From NCBI GenBank assembly GCA_004552395.1, contig SFOK01000010.1, positions 1-28,115 of the forward strand: DNA of 28,115 nt. The letters are read 5' to 3'. The stretch comes from Bacteroidales bacterium. Its GTDB lineage: Bacteria; Bacteroidota; Bacteroidia; Bacteroidales; Muribaculaceae. The notes beneath the pieces were generated by a model that saw only the letters and a program-made list of their open reading frames with translations, did not search any database and was not told where the DNA came from. Position 1 is the stretch's first letter; each line of letters starts with the position of its first letter. The translations under genes were made by a program, and so were the position numbers. Below, in pieces: positions 22,999 to 28,115 of this stretch.

Positions 22999-23760
22999 AT
23001 GTTGGAATTCGGAATAAAAGATATAATCGACATAGTAATAGTGGCTCTGCTGCTGTTCTATTTTTACAAGCTGATGAAGAAGAGCGGCTCGCTCCCCATC
23101 TTCATCGGCGTGCTGGCCTTCATCATGGTCTGGATCCTCGCTTCGGAGATCTTCAGCATGAGGCTCACCGGCACCATCCTCGACAAGTTCATGGCCATAG
23201 GACTGATAATCCTGGTGATCCTTTTTCAGGACCAGATCAAACGTTTTCTTGTGGAACTCGGTTCGCAGAAACGTTGGCGGGGACTGCGGCGGCTTTTCCG
23301 CCACGAGAAAGACGAGCCTTTGGAGAAGCATATCATGCCTATCGTCTATGCCTGCATGAGCATGTCGAAAGCCCGAGTAGGCGCCCTCATTGTGATAGGC
23401 CGCGAGATGTCGCTCTCGGACTATGAGAAGACGGGCGACATGATCGACGCGTTAATAAACATGCGGCTGATCGAGAATATTTTCTTCAAGAACTCGCCGC
23501 TCCACGACGGCGCCATGATCATAGCCGACGACCGCATCAAGGCGGCCGGCTGTATACTCCCGGTCAGCCACGACATGAACATACCCAAGAGCCTGGGCCT
23601 TCGTCACCGCGCCGCGCTCGGTCTGGCCCAGGCCACCGATGCGGTCTGTGTGATCGTCAGCGAGGAGACGGGAGCCATCTCAATAGCCAAAGACGGCGAA
23701 CTGATCGTGAAAGTCTCCACTTCGGAACTGGAACACACACTCTCATCGCTGCTTAAATAA
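22999..23760 (+). CDS. cdaA: Diadenylate cyclase CdaA
   Basis: Makes the second messenger c-di-AMP from two ATP. The protein has three N-terminal membrane helices (about 8-24, 33-50, 62-78), a short basic linker, and the DAC domain (about 105-245) with the two catalytic motifs intact: DGA at 170-172 and RHR at 202-204, followed by 'SEETG' (221-225). The length of 253 residues and topology match CdaA rather than DisA or CdaS. No CdaR regulator is next to it, unlike Firmicutes. It lies downstream of folP; c-di-AMP in related bacteria is tied to cell wall and osmotic control, which is family knowledge rather than something seen here. Confidence 0.96.
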   Translation: MLEFGIKDIIDIVIVALLLFYFYKLMKKSGSLPIFIGVLAFIMVWILASEIFSMRLTGTILDKFMAIGLIILVILFQDQIKRFLVELGSQKRWRGLRRLFRHEKDEPLEKHIMPIVYACMSMSKARVGALIVIGREMSLSDYEKTGDMIDALINMRLIENIFFKNSPLHDGAMIIADDRIKAAGCILPVSHDMNIPKSLGLRHRAALGLAQATDAVCVIVSEETGAISIAKDGELIVKVSTSELEHTLSSLLK

Positions 23761-23789
23761 TCTCACACTTCAATCTTATGCCACTAATT

Positions 23790-25391
23790 ATGAAGAAGTT
23801 ATTTGTTACGATACTGATGGTCTCCGCAGGCCTGACCGGCCTCGAGGCGCAGCAGCTCACAATCCTGCACACCAACGACACTCACTCGCATATCGACGCC
23901 GAGAAGGGCGTGGGAGGCGTGCTTCAGCGCCAAGCGCTCATCGACTCGGTGAGGGCTGCCGACAAGAATGTGCTCCTCATCGATGCAGGCGATGCGGTGC
24001 AGGGCTCGCTCTATTTCAACCTCTTCAAAGGAGCCGTGGAATATCCGCTCATGGATCTCATGGGCTACGATGTGCAGATACTCGGCAACCACGAGTTTGA
24101 CAACGGCCTGGAGAGTCTGGCCCGGTATTTCCCGAATCTGAAAAGCGCCCGTCTGTCGGCCAACTACGACTTCACAGGCACACCGCTCGAGGGCGTGTTT
24201 CAGCCTTATGTCATCAGGGAATTCGACGGCAAGAAGGTGGGTATCTTCGGCATCAACCTCAACCCGGAGGGGATCATAGCCGACTCCAACTACAAAGGCA
24301 TGGGCTTCAGCGACATCATATCCACAGCCAACAAGACGGCTGATTATCTGCGCGACAAGAAGCACTGCGATCTGGTGGTGATGGTCTCCCATATCGGCTA
24401 CGACAACGACGGCAACCCGAATCTCGTCACTGATCCCGAGGTGGCCCGCGCGTCGAAAAATATCGACATAATAGTGGGCGGCCACTCCCATACGCTCGTG
24501 GACCCGGCGGCCGAAAATCCTCTGTCGTCGCGTTTCAAAAACCGCGACGGGAAAGAGGTGCTTGTGGTGCAGACGGGACGTTACGGCGGCTCTCTGGGCG
24601 AGATCAAAGTCGATCTGAAAAAGCCGCGTAAGGCGCAGTATTCGCTTCTCCCGGTCCGCAATGTGGACCCGAAGCGCTTCGATCCCCGCATCGTCGAGTT
24701 CCTGAAACCTTACCGCCACGAGATCGATTCCATCATGGTCCGTCCGGTGGCTGTCTCGGCCGCTGATATGAAAAATACCAAACAGTATGCCACTTCGGCA
24801 GCCATCACCAACCTCTCCTGCGACATGGCGCAGTGGTACGGCAATCTGAAACTCGACTCGCTCTCACGTGCCGGACAGAAGCTCCCCTCCCGCTCTGACC
24901 TGAAATTCCCTTCGCGCTCTGACCTTGCGGTGATGAACTCGGGCGGTGTTCGTATGCCCTGGGCCAAAGGGGTGGTTACGGAGGGCCAGGTGCTCAGCAC
25001 ATTCCCCTTCCCGAACAAATTCGTGGTCGTGGAGATGGACGGCCGCAGCCTCGCCGAGCTGCTCGCGCAGATAGCTGAGCTCGGCTCGCAGGGCGTTAGC
25101 GCAGAGGTGAGGATAGCTTTCGACTCAGCTTCCAAGAAGGCCGAGGGCTTCACAGTGAGCGGCGAGCCCGTGAGCCCCGACCGACTCTATTACGTCACCA
25201 CGATCGACTATCTGGCCACGGGCGGCGACTATCTCACCGCTTTCAAAAAGGGCCGCATTGTCTGGACCGACACCGACGATATGTGTGCTCCGGTGATGCG
25301 CTACGTCACGGACCAGACCGGACAGCATCTGCCGCTCGGCACCGACCCGTCGCCGCGAATCGTGCCGGCCATATCGCTACCCGAGGAATAA
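23790..25391 (+). CDS. Secreted 5'-nucleotidase / UDP-sugar hydrolase family
   Basis: A 533-residue periplasmic or surface metallophosphatase of the UshA/5'-nucleotidase family. The signal peptide is 'MKKLFVTILMVSAGLTGLEAQ'. The N-terminal dimetal domain shows 'LTILHTNDTHSHID', 'DAGDAVQGSLYFN', 'LGNHEFDNG', 'MVSHIGYDNDGNP' and 'IIVGGHSHT', all metal-site blocks. The C-terminal substrate domain (about 330-515) has 'VMNSGGVR' and the late aromatic 'YLATGGDY' motif that stacks on the base. Both domains are in one protein. The ATG at 23790 is preferred over one four codons earlier (23778) because the signal peptide begins there. Oddity: an eight-residue tandem duplication (PSRSDLKF/PSRSDLAV) sits just before VMNSGG. 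It begins 30 bp after cdaA; whether it shares that transcript is unclear. Confidence 0.9.
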   Translation: MKKLFVTILMVSAGLTGLEAQQLTILHTNDTHSHIDAEKGVGGVLQRQALIDSVRAADKNVLLIDAGDAVQGSLYFNLFKGAVEYPLMDLMGYDVQILGNHEFDNGLESLARYFPNLKSARLSANYDFTGTPLEGVFQPYVIREFDGKKVGIFGINLNPEGIIADSNYKGMGFSDIISTANKTADYLRDKKHCDLVVMVSHIGYDNDGNPNLVTDPEVARASKNIDIIVGGHSHTLVDPAAENPLSSRFKNRDGKEVLVVQTGRYGGSLGEIKVDLKKPRKAQYSLLPVRNVDPKRFDPRIVEFLKPYRHEIDSIMVRPVAVSAADMKNTKQYATSAAITNLSCDMAQWYGNLKLDSLSRAGQKLPSRSDLKFPSRSDLAVMNSGGVRMPWAKGVVTEGQVLSTFPFPNKFVVVEMDGRSLAELLAQIAELGSQGVSAEVRIAFDSASKKAEGFTVSGEPVSPDRLYYVTTIDYLATGGDYLTAFKKGRIVWTDTDDMCAPVMRYVTDQTGQHLPLGTDPSPRIVPAISLPEE

Positions 25392-25446
25392 TTTTCCGGA
25401 ACTATACATAAAACGCTCATCCCCCCCCGATAAAACCTTGACTCCG

Positions 25447-26625
25447 ATGCGCGCGCCGTGGAGAATATCTTCGTTTGCAGGAGCTGCTCTGGCTCTTCTT
25501 ACTCTCCCGGGGCTCGTCTGCTCTGTGGGCTGCGGCCGCAGCGCCACTGACGCCGCTTCGGAGAGTACGCACAAACAAGGTGCCGAGCCGCAGAGCGCTC
25601 CGGCTGACTACACCGCCGAGGCTCAGGCGTGGGCCGACTCGGTGGCTTCCTCCATGAGTGTGGAAGAGCTTGCCGGCCAGCTCTTAATGCCGGCTCTCTA
25701 CGCTACATCCAATCCGGCGAACATAGCCAAGGCGCGGCAGTATCTGGAGAGCTTGAAGGCGGGCGGCTTCGTATGGCTCAAGGGCTCGGCTGAAGAGATG
25801 CTTCAGCTCGCCGACACGCTCTCAAAGCTATCGTCGACGCCGCTCTTCATGGCTCTCGACGCCGAATGGGGCGCAGGCATGAGGCTCAGCGGCTGCACCT
25901 CCTTCAAGAAAAATTACCAATTGAGCGGCCTGCCTGAGAAGACGTTTTACGCCATGGGACGCACCACAGGACGCGAGGCCGCCGCTGTGGGTATCAACAT
26001 GATCTTTGCGCCGGTGCTCGATGTGGCGCCTTCGGAGCGCTCGGTGATGTGGCGACGCTCCTACGGGCCCGATCCCGAGCGAGTGGCCACGGCCGGTCAG
26101 GCTTTCGCGCGCGGCATCGTCGACGAGGGGCTGATCCCCGTGGGCAAACATTTCCCTGGCCACGGCGCCACTCACCTCGACTCCCACAAGACCATACCGC
26201 TCATCGCAGACTCGCGCACGAAACTCGATACTGTAGACCTTATTCCATTTCGCAGCTTTATATCGAGCGGCTTCCCGGCCCTCATGACCGCCCACGTAAT
26301 TGTGCCGTCGCTCGACGGCGGCGAGACGTCCGGCAACGGTCAGGAAGCTCCCGCCACTCTCTCACACGGCATACTCACCGCGCTGCTCCGCGACCGACTC
26401 GGTTTCGACGGACTCGTGATCTCCGACGCCATGAATATGCTGCCTGCCCGCAAAGGGATCTTTGTGGAGGCCCTCAAGGCCGGCTGCGACATACTGACCG
26501 TGCCCGTCGATCCGGCCGCAGCCGTGAAGGAGGTAGCCGAGGCTATATCCGACGGCACTCTGTCGGTAAAAGAGATCCGGGCCAAGGTTGCCCGGATCCT
26601 GTTCTATAAGTATCCTTTGCGATAG
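25447..26625 (+). CDS. GH3 beta-N-acetylhexosaminidase-like lipoprotein
   Basis: A 392-residue glycoside hydrolase family 3 protein made of the catalytic TIM barrel alone. 'GKHFPGHGATHLDSH' (233-247) is the NagZ-type loop with a candidate catalytic His/Asp pair, and 'GLVISDAMNM' (322-331) holds the nucleophile Asp327. These point to release of beta-linked N-acetylglucosamine, as in peptidoglycan turnover, but other GH3 substrates remain possible. The N-terminus has a hydrophobic signal and a relaxed lipobox (C-S-V-G-C, Cys29), so an exported lipoprotein is likely, unlike the cytosolic NagZ of proteobacteria. The frame opens with TTG at 25438, but the ATG at 25447 is preferred. Many Bacteroidetes homologues carry a fused C-terminal beta-lactamase-like domain; here the protein ends after the barrel. 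It follows the 5'-nucleotidase by 55 bp. Confidence 0.87.
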   Translation: MRAPWRISSFAGAALALLTLPGLVCSVGCGRSATDAASESTHKQGAEPQSAPADYTAEAQAWADSVASSMSVEELAGQLLMPALYATSNPANIAKARQYLESLKAGGFVWLKGSAEEMLQLADTLSKLSSTPLFMALDAEWGAGMRLSGCTSFKKNYQLSGLPEKTFYAMGRTTGREAAAVGINMIFAPVLDVAPSERSVMWRRSYGPDPERVATAGQAFARGIVDEGLIPVGKHFPGHGATHLDSHKTIPLIADSRTKLDTVDLIPFRSFISSGFPALMTAHVIVPSLDGGETSGNGQEAPATLSHGILTALLRDRLGFDGLVISDAMNMLPARKGIFVEALKAGCDILTVPVDPAAAVKEVAEAISDGTLSVKEIRAKVARILFYKYPLR

Positions 26626-26653
26626 GGTCCCGGCAAATAAGCCTGCCCGACCG

Positions 26654-26707
26654 GAATAATCTGAATTATCGGAGTGATCGGAATTATCTGAATTATCGGA
26701 ATAATCG
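26654..26707. repeat. 9-bp tandem repeat, six copies
   Basis: Six near-identical 9-bp units (consensus GAATTATCG) run without a break from 26654 to 26707. Written in another phase the unit is ATCGGA or ATCTGA plus three bases, matching the degenerate repeat at 14557-14598. It fills most of the spacer between two convergent genes, the GH3 lipoprotein and the metal exporter. Confidence 0.8.
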
Positions 26708-26716
26708 GAGGCCGGA

Positions 26717-27943
26717 TCAGTTTTCGGCGACATCGAAGCCGGCGTCGCGGACTGCCTTCACCACATCGGCATCGGTCTGAACGCCTTCGACGGTGGCACG
26801 GCCTGTGGAGAGATTCACATCGACCTGCTTCACACCTTTCACAGCGCTGATACTCTTGGTGACTGCAGCCTGGCAATGAGGGCAGTTCATCCCTTTGATT
26901 ATATATACCTTTGTCATGTCTGAAATATTTATATGGTTATGTTTATGACCTTTTATGAACGTGACTGCGAGGAGCACCACAAGAATAGCCGAGCAGATCG
27001 TCGGGAAGAGTCCAAAGCTGTGCTCCGCACCGCCCGCTGCGCCGAAACTGCGGGGAACGAACCATTCCGCCGGCAGCAGATAGTCTATGGCGAGGCCGAA
27101 AGCTACGGCGCCTAATATGATAGAGGCCAGGTAGATAGCGGCCGATTTGCGGCCCATCTCCCTGGATATCAGGGTGAAGGAGGCGAAGTTGGCAGCCGGA
27201 CCGGCCATCAGAAGCACCAAGGCTGTGCCGGGCGACAGGCCTTTGAGCATCAGAGAGAGGGCGATAGGTATGGAACCGGTGGCGCACACATACATCGGTA
27301 TCGCTATGATGAGCACTGCTATCATGGAGAAGACAGGACGGCTGCCGAGCACCGAGAAGAAGTCGGCCGGGACATACACTGTGATGAGCGCGGCGATGAT
27401 AAGGCCGACAACCAGCCATCCGCCGATGCTCCCCACAAGGTCGATATAGCCGTACTTCAGTGCGTCGAGGCTCTTGCGTGCCCAACCTTTGCTCTCATCC
27501 TCCTCCGTTGCCGCGCAGACAGCGGCCACCGACGGTTCATCGTTCTTTTCGGAACGGCCCACGGCCACGCCTCCGAAGACAGCAGTTACGAGAGCGGCTA
27601 TGGGACGTATCACCGCGAAGGCCGGACCCAGCAGCGACCAAGTGGCCGCTATGCTGTCCACACCCGTCTGCGGTGTCGCCACGAGGAACGACGTAGAAGC
27701 GGCTCTTGAAGCGCCGTTGCGTCGCATCGCTATCGCTGTGGGGAGAACGCCGCACGAGCAGAGTGGCAGCGGTATGCCGATCATAGCCGATTTTACCACC
27801 GACTTCATGCCCGTGCCCGAGAGATGCCGGGCGAAAGTCTTTTGCGGGATAAAAGCATGCATGAGGCCTGCTATCAGGAAACCCAACAGGATGTAGGGCG
27901 ACATCTCGTTGAGCATAAAAAGCAGAGAATATAACAGATCCAT
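26717..27943 (-). CDS. Cu/Zn efflux-type permease fused to HMA domain
   Basis: A 408-residue inner-membrane permease of the YraQ/UPF0718 type, matching the SO_0444-like heavy-metal (Cu/Zn) efflux transporters. It has eight or more hydrophobic segments in two homologous halves. Metal-handling features: 'PLPLCSCGVLP' (Cys62, Cys64), 'PMYVCATGSIP' in the second half, a charged central loop, a histidine-rich cytoplasmic or periplasmic linker 'KGHKHNHIN', and a C-terminal HMA domain (about 343-408) with the metal site GMNCPHC (Cys354, Cys357). The fused HMA domain probably hands metal to the channel. The ATG at 27941-27943 is chosen; the frame is open for 18 more codons upstream but they do not look like protein. 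A leader of about 110 nt and a palindrome precede it, suggesting metal-dependent control. Confidence 0.88.
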   Translation of the reverse strand: MDLLYSLLFMLNEMSPYILLGFLIAGLMHAFIPQKTFARHLSGTGMKSVVKSAMIGIPLPLCSCGVLPTAIAMRRNGASRAASTSFLVATPQTGVDSIAATWSLLGPAFAVIRPIAALVTAVFGGVAVGRSEKNDEPSVAAVCAATEEDESKGWARKSLDALKYGYIDLVGSIGGWLVVGLIIAALITVYVPADFFSVLGSRPVFSMIAVLIIAIPMYVCATGSIPIALSLMLKGLSPGTALVLLMAGPAANFASFTLISREMGRKSAAIYLASIILGAVAFGLAIDYLLPAEWFVPRSFGAAGGAEHSFGLFPTICSAILVVLLAVTFIKGHKHNHINISDMTKVYIIKGMNCPHCQAAVTKSISAVKGVKQVDVNLSTGRATVEGVQTDADVVKAVRDAGFDVAEN

Positions 27944-28056
27944 AATTTGCGTTTGGTCAGTTTGATGATTTTTAATAGGGAGAGATCCGCCAGACAACCC
28001 TTATTCTCTTGGCCTGAGAGATATATCGCGGTGAGAGCGGCCGGCTTCCGATTTCA
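27944..28056 (-). other. Predicted long leader of the metal exporter
   Basis: The region between the predicted start (near 28056) and the ATG holds several pairable stretches: CTCT with AGAG around 28004-28019, and on the minus strand AATAAGGG with CCCTATT (27974-28004). It could be a structured 5' UTR. No known riboswitch core is recognised. Confidence 0.35.
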
Positions 28057-28060
28057 GCAG

Positions 28061-28099
28061 CAAAGGTACAACAAATAATTTGCAACCCGATTGCAAATT
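28061..28099 (-). promoter_or_regulatory. Promoter and candidate operator of metal exporter
   Basis: The minus-strand -7 box TACCTTTG is at 28061-28068. At the -33 position no TTTG is found; instead a perfect inverted repeat, AATTTGCAA, five bases, TTGCAAATT (28077-28099), spans it. A palindrome over the -33 region of a metal-efflux gene is a natural repressor or MerR-type activator site; the regulator is not identified. Confidence 0.5.
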
Positions 28100-28101
28100 C
28101 G

Positions 28102-28114
28102 CCCGGTGACCGGG
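28102..28114. other. Short perfect palindrome at window edge
   Basis: CCCGGT, G, ACCGGG at 28102-28114. It may be the stem of a terminator from a gene outside the window or part of the regulatory region; the context is cut off. Confidence 0.3.
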
Positions 28115-28115
28115 A

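Noticed and set aside
27960..28030. A CTCTCAGGC-like string in the metal-exporter leader, reminiscent of the glycine riboswitch
   Set aside because: The matching 5' half and the CCGAAGG core are absent, and the downstream gene is not a glycine gene.

Overview
This window reads as ordinary chromosomal core sequence from a Bacteroidales bacterium. The basis is type IX secretion genes (porQ and a T9SS plug protein), a lipoprotein-type Omp85 protein paired with TamB, a Fur-family regulator, and several promoters of the Bacteroidetes pattern (TTTG, 19-20 bp, TAnnTTTG). The GC-rich coding sequence and gene content would suit a gut family such as Muribaculaceae, but the family is a guess. I see no insertion sequence, phage, CRISPR array or plasmid feature.

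Layout. 1-1.6 kb (+): a small lipocalin-like lipoprotein and menA. 1.6-2.1 kb (-): a candidate small RNA with its own promoter and intrinsic terminator, then tRNA-Arg(CCG) with promoter and terminator. 2.2-5.3 kb (-): a tight operon porQ-cmk-ispH-tadA in which the last three genes overlap by ATGA. 5.5-6.4 kb (+): a TonB C-terminal-domain protein and tRNA-Phe(GAA). 6.5-14.4 kb (-): tamB, the lipoprotein TamA-like gene (TamL type) and a small lysine/serine-rich membrane protein, served by one clear promoter. 14.6-18.7 kb (-): Fur-family regulator, VanZ-like protein, ung, a C_GCAxxG_C_C protein, the T9SS plug protein and a DUF3109 protein. 18.9-21.8 kb (-): a large M6-family metalloprotease ending in what looks like a T9SS type A sorting domain. 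22.0-26.6 kb (+): folP, cdaA (c-di-AMP synthase), a 5'-nucleotidase and a GH3 beta-N-acetylhexosaminidase-like lipoprotein. 26.7-27.9 kb (-): a Cu/Zn-efflux-type permease fused to an HMA metal-binding domain, preceded by a leader and a perfect 9-5-9 palindrome.

Functional links. PorQ (surface attachment complex), the plug protein (guards the SprA/Sov translocon) and the M6 protease (probable cargo) are all parts of type IX secretion, though not in one operon. TamB and the TamL-type protein form an envelope assembly pair. TadA and tRNA-Arg(CCG) together would cover the CGN arginine codons. folP and cdaA sit together.

The least explained material lies between genes: the ~64-nt candidate sRNA opposite menA, two sets of short-period tandem repeats (9-bp 'hexamer plus three' units in three spacers, 14-bp units in a fourth), a folded 5' UTR ahead of the M6 protease, and the palindrome-plus-leader ahead of the metal exporter. 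I did not find a convincing new multi-gene system.
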